From Burkholderia ambifaria (GTDB lineage: Bacteria > Pseudomonadota > Gammaproteobacteria > Burkholderiales > Burkholderiaceae), in the NCBI RefSeq assembly GCF_001443045.1, contig NZ_LKPJ01000004.1, positions 249,292 to 313,291 of the forward strand: 64,000 bases of DNA, in the 5' to 3' direction. A model generated the notes under the pieces. The model made no database searches and had not been told where the DNA came from. It saw only the letters and a list, made by a program, of their open reading frames with translations. Positions within the stretch are counted from its first letter, which is position 1; each line of letters starts with the position of its first letter. Of the stretch, positions 17,187 through 27,298 are shown one piece after another. The translations under genes and the position numbers were made by a program.

Positions 17187-20100
17187 ATGAAGAAGTTCCA
17201 GTTCCTGTCGTTTCTGGCCTCGCGCCAGTTCCTCGCGTTCCTCGCACTGATCGTTGTCGCACTGGTGATCTGGTTCGTCGGCCCGTTTTTCGCGTTCGGT
17301 GGGCTCAAGCCGCTCGCCGGCGCCGGCATGCGCGTGCTGCTGATCGCGCTGTTGCTCGCCGGTGTGCTGCTCTGGCTCGTGGGCTTGTCGACGAGCGTCG
17401 TGTTTGTCGCGTTGCTGTGCCTGCTGATCTGGTATGCGGCGCCGCTGCTGTCGCTCGGCCATACGGCGCCGCTCGAGCCCGTGTCGGCCCGACTCACCGC
17501 GATCGCACTGGTCGTGGCCGCTTTTGCCCTCTTCTGGATCGTCCGCCTGTGGCAAAAGATGCGCGAAGACGATGCGTTCATGAAGAAGATGCTGCGCATG
17601 GATCGCCGCAAGGATGAATCGCCTGCTGCCCCACGCTTGCGGAAAATCGAAGGGATCGTGACGAGCGCGCTCACGCGCCTCAAATCGATGCGTACCGGCG
17701 CGCGTGGTCTTGGCAAGCTGTTCCAGGGCAAGCGCTATTTGTACGAGTTGCCGTGGTACATCACGCTCGGATCGCAAAGGGCCGGCAAGACCAGCGTACT
17801 GATGAACGGCGGATTGGTGTTTCCCGTTGCCGAGCAGATGCAGCGCGCGGCCGGGATGCCTGTCGGCGACGCTGCCTCGGTGGACTGGTGGCTGACCAAT
17901 GACGCGGTGTTGATCGACACGGCCGGCTACTACACGCGTCATGGCATGTCGACGGCCGAGGACGTCGATGCGCCCGTCGCGGAAACGGCAAAGCAGACAA
18001 CCGGCGTTCCGGGCAAGAACGGCGCCGATGTCCAGCCGGCTGGAGAGGCTAAAGACGATGCGAAGCGGAATGAGGCAGCGCAATCGAAAGCCGCCGCCGT
18101 GTCGACCGCCAGCGGCCATGTCGTTCCGCCCGGTCAAGATGCGGGTGAACGCAGACAGAAGATCGATCGCGCGGAATGGCTTGGATTTCTGGGCATGCTG
18201 CGCCGGCATCGGCCTCGCGCGCCGATCAACGGCGCGTTGCTGACGATCGATCTTGCCACGTTGGCAGGTGCCGACGAACAGGCGCGTGTGGCTGAGGCTG
18301 CCGCGTTGCGTGCGCGGCTGGCCGAACTGAGACAGGAGTTGGGTATTCGTTTCCCTGTCTACGTGATGGTCACGAAGATGGATCGTCTGACGGGTTTCGC
18401 CGAGTATTTCGGGACGCTGGCGGCTGAGGGGCGGGCGCAGGCGTGGGGCTTCACGCTTCCATATGGCAAGGAAACGGTTGCAAAGGAAGGGCTGCGCGCG
18501 CGCTGCCAGGCGGAACTCGCCGAACTCGCGCAACGGCTTAGCGGTTCGATCGATACGCATCTGCAGGATGAGCACGATTCGCGCAAGCGCCGATCGCTTG
18601 CCGCTTTGCCCGAGGAGTTTGCCGCGCTGCTCGGACCGCTGCTCGACTTGATCGACCGGGTGTTTCTCGACTCGCGTTACGACGATACCCAGCTCCATTC
18701 GACGTTGCGCGGCGTGTATTTCGCGAGTGCGCGGCAACAGGACGGCGAGATCGTTGTTGAGCGCAGTACAGTCGTTCAACGCCTTCTGTCGACTCAGGAC
18801 CGAGTTCCCGTTTCGTCGGCTCGGGCCGCCGAGGGCAACCAAGGTTTCTTCCTGCACGACCTCCTGACCCGTGTCGTGTTCCCGGAAGCGCATCTGGTGA
18901 GCCCCAACCTGCGCTGGGAATACCGCTACCGGCTTTTGCGCCTGATCGGCCACACGTTGGCCCTGCTGTTGTTCGTGTGGCTGGCAATCGGATTCCGCGC
19001 GAGCTTCGGCCACAACAGCGACTATCTCGATGCGATTGGCCGCAAGGTGACGGCGCTCACGGCTCGCGTCACCCAGCTCTACAAGGAACCCAAACTGGAA
19101 ACCGTGCCGGACACGCTGACCGACGCACGCTATCTGCCGACCTTCCCGGGCCTGGACCTGTCGGGCCCGGACAGTACGTGGCGCTACGGTCTCTATACGC
19201 CAACGGACATCGCCACCGAAAGCCGCCAAGCCTACGACGCGCTCGAGGACAACCTGCTGCTGCCGCAGATCGTGCGCCGCCTGGAAGACGTCATGTCCGG
19301 TGCGATCGCCAGCAAGGATCCGAAGGCCGCCTACGATGCGCTGCGCGTATACCTGATGCTGTACGACAAGGCGAAGTTCAATGCAGATGACGTCAAGGCA
19401 TGGGTGCTCGACGACTGGGCGAAGACCGACAGCGCGGCTGTTTTCGGTGGACGTGCGTCGATGATCGACCACGTGCAGCAGCTTTTCTCCGGTGAGCGCG
19501 TGGTGCAATCGCCGCTGATTCGCAACGATGCCCTGGTGCAGCAGGCGCGCGCGTTTCTCGACGGCAGCAACGCCACCGACCGTCTTTACCAGCGCGCGAA
19601 GGCGGCCATGCTCAAGGAAGCGCCCGATGAGTTTACGTTGCTGCGCGCGGTCGGCCCGCAGGCCGGCACGGTGTTCACGCGGGCGAGTGACGCGCCGTTG
19701 TCGCGCGGCGTGTCGGGTCTGTTCACGTACGAAGGTTATCGGAACCTGTTCGACAAGCGATTGCCGGAATTCGTGCAGATCGCGCGAGACGACGATGCGT
19801 GGGTGATGGGACGCTCGTATCTGGCGGGGTTGTCGGATTCGGCTCAAAAAAAAACGGCTGAGATCGTGAGCAACGCGACCGGCGCGGACGATGCGTTGAC
19901 CGATGCGGTCCGCCGCGAATACCTGATGGAATATGCGCAGCAGTGGGACGCGTTTCTCGACGACATCCGGACCGTGAGCGGCACGAGCCTTGCGTTCAAT
20001 CTGAAGGTGCTGCGCAGCTTCGCGGCGCCCGATTCGCCGCTGGTGCGGCTTGCGGGCGCAGCCGTGCACGAGACGACGCTCACGCAGTCGATGGCCGCGT

Positions 20101-21296
20101 CGGACGGTTCGCTGCTGCAGCGGGCCGCCGATCAGCTCAATCAGAAGGCGGACAAGGCGTTGGGTATTCGAGCGTCGGAACGCGTCGAACGGGAACTCGT
20201 CGACAATCACTTTGCGGCGCTGCGCGAGGTCGTGACAGGGAGCGTGGATGCGCAATCCGATCCGCAGCCTGCCGCCACGCAGGCGGACAAGACGGGGCTG
20301 GACGGCGTCACCAACCTGCTGAACGACTATTACACGACGCTCACCGTTGCCGACAATGCGTTGTCGAACAACAGCATGCCACCGGCGAGCGACGTAGCCG
20401 CGAAACTGAAGATGACGGCCGACACGATGCCCGCGCCGTTCCGCGCGGTATTGCTGCAGCTCGCCGCCGATGGTTCGCGCGAAGTCAATCAGGGGATTGG
20501 CCAACTGCTGTCGCGCCAGATGCGGGCGGTGGTCGGCGACACATGTCGGCTGATTGTCGAGGGCAATTATCCGTTTTCACCGGACAGCAAGCGTGATGTC
20601 AGCATCGACGATTTCACCCGGGTGTTTGCGCAGGGCGGCGTGATCGACGACTTCTTCGCAAAAACGCTTGCGCCGTTCGTCGATACGGCCGCGAAGCCTT
20701 GGCGTTACCGGACACTGCCGGGCGCGACCGAACCCATGCAGGGGCCGGACCTTGAGCCGTTCGAGCATGCGAAGGCAATCCGCGACGTCTTCTTCAACGA
20801 TCCCGGCCACAAGCAACTGACCTGGAAGGCCGACATCCGGATTCCCGAGCTCGACCCGACGATCATGAGCCTGTCGCTCGACATCGATGGACAGACGACG
20901 CTTTATCAACACGGTCCGGTCGCGCCTTTCACGGTCACGTGGCCGGGGCCGCGCGGCGGCGTCCACACGGAAATCACGGCCAGTCCGCGGATTCGGCCGG
21001 ATACGTCGACGATCGCCGCGGACGGACCGTGGGCGTTGATGCGCCTGCTCCAGACGGGTCGTGTGGTGGAGACGGCGACGCCGGGCCGCACACGCGTCGC
21101 GTTCAGTTTCGACGGTCGTCAAGCGGCGCTCGACGTCGTGAGCGCCGGGAGTGTCGCGAATCCGCTGACGAGCGACGTGCTGAAGACGTTCCGGTGTCCC
21201 AGCACGATGTCGGCGTTCAACCTGCCGGACAGCGGCCCGCCGCCGGGGTTGCCGCGAGGCATGTTGCCGGCGAGCGCGGGAAGCGCTTTCCACTGA
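17187..21296 (+). CDS. tssM: T6SS inner-membrane protein TssM (IcmF family)
   Basis: TssM spans the inner membrane and reaches TssJ in the outer membrane, forming the channel of the trans-envelope complex. The 1369-residue product has three N-terminal transmembrane segments within the first 125 residues, a cytoplasmic GTPase-like domain with an intact Walker A GSQRAGKT (residues 195-202), a fourth transmembrane segment near residue 590, and a long periplasmic region typical of IcmF and the C-terminal DUF1215-type part. The GTPase domain holds an Ala/Lys/Glu-rich insert at about residues 260-320. It is flanked by tssL and a second tssL-like gene 18 bases downstream. Confidence 0.95.
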   Translation: MKKFQFLSFLASRQFLAFLALIVVALVIWFVGPFFAFGGLKPLAGAGMRVLLIALLLAGVLLWLVGLSTSVVFVALLCLLIWYAAPLLSLGHTAPLEPVSARLTAIALVVAAFALFWIVRLWQKMREDDAFMKKMLRMDRRKDESPAAPRLRKIEGIVTSALTRLKSMRTGARGLGKLFQGKRYLYELPWYITLGSQRAGKTSVLMNGGLVFPVAEQMQRAAGMPVGDAASVDWWLTNDAVLIDTAGYYTRHGMSTAEDVDAPVAETAKQTTGVPGKNGADVQPAGEAKDDAKRNEAAQSKAAAVSTASGHVVPPGQDAGERRQKIDRAEWLGFLGMLRRHRPRAPINGALLTIDLATLAGADEQARVAEAAALRARLAELRQELGIRFPVYVMVTKMDRLTGFAEYFGTLAAEGRAQAWGFTLPYGKETVAKEGLRARCQAELAELAQRLSGSIDTHLQDEHDSRKRRSLAALPEEFAALLGPLLDLIDRVFLDSRYDDTQLHSTLRGVYFASARQQDGEIVVERSTVVQRLLSTQDRVPVSSARAAEGNQGFFLHDLLTRVVFPEAHLVSPNLRWEYRYRLLRLIGHTLALLLFVWLAIGFRASFGHNSDYLDAIGRKVTALTARVTQLYKEPKLETVPDTLTDARYLPTFPGLDLSGPDSTWRYGLYTPTDIATESRQAYDALEDNLLLPQIVRRLEDVMSGAIASKDPKAAYDALRVYLMLYDKAKFNADDVKAWVLDDWAKTDSAAVFGGRASMIDHVQQLFSGERVVQSPLIRNDALVQQARAFLDGSNATDRLYQRAKAAMLKEAPDEFTLLRAVGPQAGTVFTRASDAPLSRGVSGLFTYEGYRNLFDKRLPEFVQIARDDDAWVMGRSYLAGLSDSAQKKTAEIVSNATGADDALTDAVRREYLMEYAQQWDAFLDDIRTVSGTSLAFNLKVLRSFAAPDSPLVRLAGAAVHETTLTQSMAASDGSLLQRAADQLNQKADKALGIRASERVERELVDNHFAALREVVTGSVDAQSDPQPAATQADKTGLDGVTNLLNDYYTTLTVADNALSNNSMPPASDVAAKLKMTADTMPAPFRAVLLQLAADGSREVNQGIGQLLSRQMRAVVGDTCRLIVEGNYPFSPDSKRDVSIDDFTRVFAQGGVIDDFFAKTLAPFVDTAAKPWRYRTLPGATEPMQGPDLEPFEHAKAIRDVFFNDPGHKQLTWKADIRIPELDPTIMSLSLDIDGQTTLYQHGPVAPFTVTWPGPRGGVHTEITASPRIRPDTSTIAADGPWALMRLLQTGRVVETATPGRTRVAFSFDGRQAALDVVSAGSVANPLTSDVLKTFRCPSTMSAFNLPDSGPPPGLPRGMLPASAGSAFH

Positions 21297-21314
21297 ACCG
21301 GCAGGGATCGATCG

Positions 21315-22529
21315 ATGACTCTTTCGACAACTGATCCGCAGGGCCACGCAGGGGCCGTGGCGTCGCCGCCTGTTGCCGCACGGCTCAAGGCAGCGGAGCA
21401 GGCGATCAACCCGCTGCTCGAAGCGTCGCGCATCCTGTTGCAGGCGTTGTCCAATACGCCTGAAACGCTCGATGCCGACGCTATTGCACGGTGGCGTCGA
21501 TGGCTGGGCCAGGAAATTCTTCTCTTCACCCGAATCTGCGGTGAGTTCCAGGTCCGACCCGAGCACGTCCGGTGCGCAAGCTATTGTCTGTGCTCCGCGC
21601 TCGACGAGGCGGCGATGCAGACGTCTTGGGGAAAGGGCGAAACAACCGGCGTCGAATGGCAGGACAACAGCCTGGCGAGTGTGTTAGGGCATGATCGTCA
21701 GGGCGGCGACCGTGTTTTCCAGCTGATCGACGAGGCAATGCGCCATCCGCGCGAGAACCTCGATCTGATTGAGTTGTACCAGAACATACTCGATCTCGGG
21801 TTTCGTGGGCGATACCGATTCGAAGCAGGTGGTCAAAAGCGCTTGCAGGTCATTCGCGAACACGTACACGACGTGGTTATGTCGGGTGGGCAGAGCGTGA
21901 ATCGCATCAGCGAGCCGCTGAAACGTCGGCGACAGACGGTCGATCCGTGGGTACGTCCGGTGGCGGTGCGTCGGTCGCGAACGAGGTTCGTCGGAGGTCT
22001 CGCGGTTGCGTTGCTGCTGGGAGCGGGGGGATATGCCGCCGTAGACCGTTGGGTTCGCACGAAAGAGAGGCTCCGGGCGTCGCCGCTCGATGCGCTGGCT
22101 CGCAATCTGGAACTGCGCCTTCGCGATGAAGTTGCTGCAGGGAATGTCGAACTGATCCGCGACGCCGGGCGCAATGCCTTGACGCTCCGATTCAGCGGAA
22201 TGTTTGGGCCCGGGGAAGCAACGGTGGCGCCGTGGGGCGCTTCGGTGGCGGCTTCGGCCGGCCGAGAAATCGCGGCTGTGACCGAGGGCGCGACCGTCCG
22301 GGTGGCGGGATACGCGGATAGCACACCGATCAGTTCGACACGTCAAGCATCTAACCAGGCGCTTTCCGAAGTGCGAGCACGGCGCGTGGCCCAAATTCTC
22401 GTTGCGGCAGGAGTACCGGCGCCGCGCATCAACGTCGAGGGAAATGGCGATGCCGATTCGCTGGCGGACAACGGCACCGCGTCGGGAAGGGCGAGAAATC
22501 GTCGCGTCGAAGTGACCATTACAGATTGA
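21315..22529 (+). CDS. Second TssL-like protein with OmpA domain
   Basis: This 404-residue protein is a paralog of the TssL at 15857, with the same layout: DotU-type helical domain (NPLLEASRILLQAL, ASYCLCSALDEAAM, LGFRGRYRFEAGG), a transmembrane segment near residues 225-243, and an OmpA-type peptidoglycan-binding domain (VAGYADSTPI, NQALSEVRA, GRARNRRVEV). The peptidoglycan-contact Asp and Arg positions are kept. The two proteins have clearly diverged outside these motifs, so this is not a recent duplication. It closes the T6SS operon. It may replace or mix with TssL in the membrane complex. Confidence 0.88.
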   Translation: MTLSTTDPQGHAGAVASPPVAARLKAAEQAINPLLEASRILLQALSNTPETLDADAIARWRRWLGQEILLFTRICGEFQVRPEHVRCASYCLCSALDEAAMQTSWGKGETTGVEWQDNSLASVLGHDRQGGDRVFQLIDEAMRHPRENLDLIELYQNILDLGFRGRYRFEAGGQKRLQVIREHVHDVVMSGGQSVNRISEPLKRRRQTVDPWVRPVAVRRSRTRFVGGLAVALLLGAGGYAAVDRWVRTKERLRASPLDALARNLELRLRDEVAAGNVELIRDAGRNALTLRFSGMFGPGEATVAPWGASVAASAGREIAAVTEGATVRVAGYADSTPISSTRQASNQALSEVRARRVAQILVAAGVPAPRINVEGNGDADSLADNGTASGRARNRRVEVTITD

Positions 22530-23045
22530 TGCCTGATTGCGAACGTGCGCGCGCTCATTGACGTGCTGCGCGAGCGGGCCGGCACCGACTCGCGCGACAA
22601 GGCGGTCGGGCCGGCGGAGCACGAGCGGGCGAAGTGACGGGCGCGATGACGGAGCGATGAAGGGCCCGTGAGGCGGGCGCGGCAATTCGTCCCCATTCCC
22701 CGAACCCGTGCCCGCTCGCGGTTTTTCCCTCGCTCGCGCCGCGCAGCCGGGAGAATTTCTCCCAAAAGCATCACAAGTCATTCATCCGATGAAAAATCCG
22801 CGGTGGTCCCCTGTATGATGCGCACCTTGCGCATGAATTCGATGCGTCCCCGATCCGCCCGCCGCGCCCGAACCGCCCGGTGCGGGATCGAAAGATTCTG
22901 TAATATAAATTCCGTATACTCGTAATTTCTGATCCAGGCGCCGCCTGCCTCCGTCGCAGGCCGACCGCCCACGCAGAACAACCAGATGCGTCGCCGCCCG
23001 GCCGTCCCGCGCCGCGACATGCTATGCGCCACCACTGAACAATCT
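22530..23045 (+). other. Intergenic region between T6SS and mprF
   Basis: No convincing gene is present. A short frame at 22545-22637 would give a 30-residue peptide (RALIDVLRERAG at its start) that may be a fragment of a lost gene. An A/T-rich patch at 22891-22930, containing TAATAT and TATACT, is the best candidate for the mprF promoter. Confidence 0.5.
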
Positions 23046-25477
23046 ATGTCTTCCCGCCACCCTGGTCCGCCCGGCCGTGCCGCGACGGCGATCGCCCGTG
23101 TGTCGACGCTGATCCGCAACGAGCGCGTGCTGTCGCCGCTGCTCGCGCTCGGCATCGGCCTGCTGCTGATCGTGGTTTTCCAGCACCTGTCCGAATCCGT
23201 CGACTATCGGTCGGTGATCCGCCAACTGCGCCACATGTCCGTCGGCGAATGGGGCGCGTCGCTGGCCGCGACGGCCCTCAGCTATCTCGCGCTCGTCGCC
23301 CGCGATGCGGTCGGCCTGCGCTACGTCGCCGCGAAGGTGCCGCGTGCCGCGCTGTGGATCGGCGCGATCGCCGGCTCCGCGCTCGGCAACGCGACCGGCT
23401 TCGGCGCGCTGACGGGCGGCGCGGTACGCGCTCGCGTGTACGGCGTGTCGGGCGTCACGCCCGCGCAGATCGGCCGGATGACGGTATTCACCAGCGGCAC
23501 GCTCGCGCTCGCGCTGGTACTGATGACGGCGCTCGGCATGGTCTGCGTGCCGCAGACGCTCGCAGCAATGCTGCATGTCGTGCCCGGCGTGCTCACGTGG
23601 AGCGGCGCCGCGCGGTGTTGCTGCCGGCCGCGCCGGTCGGCTTCCCGACCTTCATCACCGTGTACGCGGCCGCGCTGCTGCTCGGGATGATCGGCCATAC
23701 GCCGGGCGGGATCGGCGTGTTCGAGGCCGCGATGGTCTTCACGCTGGGCCGCGAAGTGCCCGCGCACGAGATGGTCGCCGCGCTGATCGCCTATCGCGCG
23801 ATCTACTTCGGCGTGCCGCTCGTGCTGTCGGCCGGCCTGCTGGCCGGTTTCGAGGGCCGCGCGCTGCGGCGCCGGCTCGTGTCGCGGCAGGCCGCGCGCG
23901 TGTCGCAACTGGCGCCGCTGTTCCTGAGCCTCGTGACCTTCGCGGTCGGCGGGATGCTGGTGATCTCGAGCGCGACGCCCGCGTTCTGGCACCGGATCGC
24001 GATCCTGCGCAACATCGTGCCGCTGTGGGTGCTCGAAGGCTCGCAGGTGATCTGCAGCGTGCTGGGCGTCGCGTTGCTGTTCGTCGCGCGCGGACTGCTG
24101 CGGCGGCTGGACGGCGCATGGTGGATGACCTTCGCGCTGACGCTCGCGAGCCTCGCGCTGTCGTTCGCGAAGGGCCTCGCGTTCGTCGAGGCGGGCGTGC
24201 TCGGCACGCTGCTGGTGCTGCTGCTCGTCAGCCGCCGCCGTTTCAACCGTCACTCGTCACTGCTCGCCGAGCGTTTCACGGTGAGCTGGTTCGTGTCGGT
24301 GACGATGGTGCTCGTCCTCGCCGTGTGGGTGCTGTGCTTCGCGTTCCGCGACGTGCCGTACACGCGCGATCTGTGGTCGCATTTCGCGTTCGACGAGCGC
24401 GCGCCGCGGGCGCTGCGCGCCACGCTCGCGGCCGGCGTGTTCGTCGCGATGTTCGCGCTGTGGCAGCTGCTGCGTCCCGCACCCGGCCGTTTCGTGAAGC
24501 CGGTCGCGCAGGACCTGCTCGACGCCGAGCAGATCATCCGCGCGCAGGAATGCAGCGATGCGGGCCTCGCGCTGATGGGCGACAAGTCGTTCCTGTTTTC
24601 CGAATCGCGCCGCGCGTTCCTGATGTACGCGAAGAACGGCCGCACGTGGGCCGCGCTGCACGACCCGGTCGGCCCGCGTGAGGAATGGCCGGCGCTGATC
24701 GGCAAGTTCATTGCGCTGGCGCACGCGCACAGCGGCCGTGCGGCGTTCTACCAGGTGCGCGCGAACGCGCTGCCGCTGTATCTCGACGCGGGGCTCACGC
24801 TGATGAAGCTCGGCGAGGAAGCGCACATCGCGCTCGACCGGTTCGACCTGAAGGGCTCGAACCGGTCGCACCTGCGCTATGCATTGCGCCGCGGCGACAA
24901 GGACGCGCTGACGGTCGAGGTGATCGCGCCGCGCGACGTGCCGGCTGCGCTGCCGTCGCTGCGCGACATCTCGGACGGCTGGCTCGACAGCCGCGACGCG
25001 CGCGAGAAAAGCTTCTCGGTGGCCGCGTTCCACGACGGCTATCTCGCGACGCAGTCGGTGATGCTGGTGCGCCAGGCCGACAAGCCGATCGCGTTCGTCA
25101 CGTTCATGACGACCGACCTCAACACCGAGGCGACGGTCGGCGTGATGCGCCATCTGCCGGACGCGTCGCCGTATGCGATGGAGTATCTGTTTACGCAGCT
25201 CGCGCTGCATCTGAAGGAAGCGGGATTCCGCAAGCTGAGCCTGGGCATCGCGCCGTTCTCGGGGATGGGGGCGGCGAAGATGCCGTCGCCATGGCACCGA
25301 TTCGGGCTGATGGTCTGGCGCTTCGGCGGCCGCTTCTACAACTTCCGTGGCTTGCGTGCATTCAAGAGCAAGTTCGAGCCGCACTGGGAGCCGCGCTATC
25401 TCGCGGCCTCGGGCTCGGTTGGCGTGTTCGTCACGCTCGCGGATCTGTCCCTGCTGGCTGGAGGTCGGCGTTCATGA
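23046..25477 (+). pseudogene. mprF: Lysylphosphatidylglycerol synthetase MprF/LpiA, frame-broken
   Basis: MprF transfers Lys from Lys-tRNA to phosphatidylglycerol and flips the product, raising resistance to cationic peptides and acid. The N-terminal membrane part reads correctly from ATG 23046 to about 23608 (ending near LHVVPGVLTWSGA), and the rest, from about 23614 (LLPAAPVGFPTF, GHTPGGIGVFE, through the catalytic DUF2156-type domain to LLAGGRRS), lies in another frame. The first frame ends at 23690 after a nonsense tail rich in Cys and Arg. The join is shorter than I remember for the family, so an out-of-frame internal deletion is likely. A sequencing error is possible but would not explain the missing segment. 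The downstream acvB start overlaps the stop. Confidence 0.8.
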
Positions 25478-26754
25478 TGTTGAAGAAGGGTATCGCGCAG
25501 GCGGCAGTCGCCTGCGCGGGAATGATGCTGGCCGGCGCCGCGCTCGCGGCGCAGCCGGCGGCGGCGAAACCGGAAACCGTGTCGGGCGGCCGCTACGGCC
25601 CCGTGACCGTGACGAAGCCGAGCGGCCCGCTGCGCGGCTTCGTGGTGCTGTTCTCGCGTGAGCGCGGCTGGGGCGCCGCCGACCAGCAGGCGGCCGACGC
25701 ACTCGCGAAAGCGGGCGCGATGACGGTCGGCGTGGATTCGGAGCGCTATGCGGCGAACCTCGCCGCGAAGCAGGAAACCTGTCACCACCTCGACGGCGAC
25801 GCCGAGGCGGTCAGCCACCAGCTCGAACGCCTCGCGCAATCGGCGCGTTACTACACGCCGATCGTCGCGGGCGTGGGCCAGGGCGGCGCGATCGCGAAAC
25901 AGATCCTGTCGATGGCGCCGGAGAACACGATCGCCGGCGTCGCGTCGGTGGCGCCGGCCGCGAAGCTCGATGCGCGCTTCAAGCCGTGTCCGCCGGATCC
26001 GACGATCGTGCGCCGCGCGATGCCGGGCTTCGTCGAAACGGCCGCGGCCGGCGACACCGCGAAGCTCGTGTCGCTCGTTACGTCGCACCTGCACGACACC
26101 AGCCGCAGCGACGAGCTCGACGTGTCGGACCTGCCGCTCGTCGAACTGCCGGCCAAGGGCGGCAGCGACCGCCTCGCGATCGTGATCTCGGGCGACGGCG
26201 GCTGGCGCGATCTCGACAAGACGATCGCCGAGGCGTTGCAGCGCGACGGCGTGTCGGTGGTCGGCATCGACAGCCTGCGCTACTTCTGGAGCGAGAAGCC
26301 GCCCGCACAGGTGAGCCGCGACCTGGCGCGCGTGATGCGCACGTACATGGCGCGCTGGCATGCGAACCGTGTGGCGCTCGTCGGCTACTCGTTCGGCGCG
26401 GACGTGATGCCGTTCGCGTACAACCGGCTGCCGGCCGACCTGCGCGACAAGGTCTCGGTGATGTCGCTGCTCGGCTTCGCGCCGGCGGCGGATTTCCAGA
26501 TTCGCGTGACGGGCTGGCTCGGGATGCCGGCGAGCGACAAGGCGATGAAGGTCGCGCCGGAAATCGCGAAGGTGCCGCCGCCGCTCGTGCAGTGCTTCTA
26601 CGGCGCGGAAGAGACGGACACGATGTGCCCCGCGCTCGTGAATACGGGTGTCGACGTGATCAAGACGGGGGGCGACCACCACTTCGGCCACGACTACATC
26701 GCGCTCGAGAGGAAGATTCTCGGTGCGTTCGGCAAGCCGGTCGCGGCGCGCTGA
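25474..26754 (+). CDS. acvB: Periplasmic VirJ/AcvB-family hydrolase
   Basis: AcvB of Agrobacterium hydrolyses lysyl-phosphatidylglycerol in the periplasm and is made from an operon with lpiA/mprF. The 426-residue product has a signal peptide ending ALAA and two related alpha/beta-hydrolase lobes. The C-terminal VirJ lobe shows ISGDGGWRDLDK, the elbow GYSFGADVMPF and GGDHHFGHDY with candidate catalytic His. The ATG at 25474 overlaps the mprF stop (ATGATG; 25477 is the alternative), which means translational coupling. With mprF broken, this enzyme may have lost its substrate supply unless another mprF exists. A double terminator hairpin follows. Confidence 0.88.
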   Translation: MMLKKGIAQAAVACAGMMLAGAALAAQPAAAKPETVSGGRYGPVTVTKPSGPLRGFVVLFSRERGWGAADQQAADALAKAGAMTVGVDSERYAANLAAKQETCHHLDGDAEAVSHQLERLAQSARYYTPIVAGVGQGGAIAKQILSMAPENTIAGVASVAPAAKLDARFKPCPPDPTIVRRAMPGFVETAAAGDTAKLVSLVTSHLHDTSRSDELDVSDLPLVELPAKGGSDRLAIVISGDGGWRDLDKTIAEALQRDGVSVVGIDSLRYFWSEKPPAQVSRDLARVMRTYMARWHANRVALVGYSFGADVMPFAYNRLPADLRDKVSVMSLLGFAPAADFQIRVTGWLGMPASDKAMKVAPEIAKVPPPLVQCFYGAEETDTMCPALVNTGVDVIKTGGDHHFGHDYIALERKILGAFGKPVAAR

Positions 26755-26801
26755 ACGCGGGCGCCCGCTTCGTGGCGGGCGCGGCGCTTGCGGTTCATCG
26801 G

Positions 26802-26829
26802 ACGGGCGGCCTGCGGGCCGCCCGTTTTT
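26802..26829 (+). terminator. Rho-independent terminator after acvB
   Basis: A perfect 10-base-pair stem (ACGGGCGGCC at 26802-26811, GGCCGCCCGT at 26816-26825) with a TGCG loop is followed by TTTTTA. A second perfect hairpin, GCGCCCGC/GCGGGCGC, lies at 26761-26782. The T run overlaps the stop codon of the convergent DUF934 gene, so the two genes share this 70-base gap. Confidence 0.85.
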
Positions 26830-27298
26830 ACTTCTCCGCGTGCGTGGCGGCGTCCTGCCGCGGTGTCGCCGTTCTCGCATCGCGCTGGTAGAAGCCCGGA
26901 AACCGGTCGAGCTGCCGGTGCGCGGCCGCGAGATCGGTGCCGGCGCCGAGCACCGCACTCGAAAACCCGGTGCGCTCCATCAGCAGCAACTGGTCGATCA
27001 GCACGTCGCCTGTCGCGCGCAGGTCGCCGGCGAAGCCGAAGCGCTTGCGCAGCAGGTACGCCTGGCTGTATGCACGGCCGTCGGTGAAGGACGGAAAGTG
27101 CAGGTCGATGCGCGCGGCCTGCGCGATCCGTGCGGCGAGCGGCGGCAGTTCCTCGTCGTTGCCGATCGCCAGGGTCGTCAAGGTCGTCAAGGTCGTCAGG
27201 AGCGCGCTGTCGGGCGGATTCGCGTCGTCGGCGTGTTCGGTCGGCGTCAGAAGGCGGATGCGCGGATTCGTGCTTGCGGGTTCGTCGGTCGGTTTCAT
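26828..27298 (-). CDS. DUF934 protein, partner of sulfite reductase
   Basis: DUF934 proteins are encoded next to assimilatory sulfite reductases in many proteobacteria and are thought to help electron delivery to them. The 156-residue product has the family C-terminal half: DLHFPSFTDGRAYSQAYLLR, FGFAGDLRATGDVLIDQL and a closing DRFPGFYQR. The ATG at 27298 overlaps the stop of the reductase gene (ATGA), showing coupling. Near its N-terminus a 9-base repeat (27173-27198) encodes TLTTLTTL, a possible slippage site. It converges on acvB and shares its terminator zone. Confidence 0.9.
   Translation of the reverse strand: MKPTDEPASTNPRIRLLTPTEHADDANPPDSALLTTLTTLTTLAIGNDEELPPLAARIAQAARIDLHFPSFTDGRAYSQAYLLRKRFGFAGDLRATGDVLIDQLLLMERTGFSSAVLGAGTDLAAAHRQLDRFPGFYQRDARTATPRQDAATHAEK
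27173..27198. repeat. Three 9-base repeats inside the DUF934 gene
   Basis: The unit AGGTCGTCA (read on the + strand) occurs three times in a row, with the first copy slightly altered. Because the unit is a multiple of three, gain or loss would change only the length of the Thr/Leu run in the protein. Confidence 0.6.

Noticed and set aside
17019..20504. Minus-strand open frame of 1161 codons opposite tssM
   Set aside because: It mirrors tssM codons, is full of Arg/His/Gln typical of antisense frames in GC-rich DNA, and has no recognisable domain.
22545..22637. 30-codon frame that reads like the start of an adenylate-forming enzyme
   Set aside because: Too short to identify, and similarity is only an impression from one short segment; no further domain is present in any frame.
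24257..27000. Other long minus-strand frames opposite mprF and acvB (375 and 520 codons)
   Set aside because: They are antisense shadows with unnatural composition; the + strand proteins match known families.
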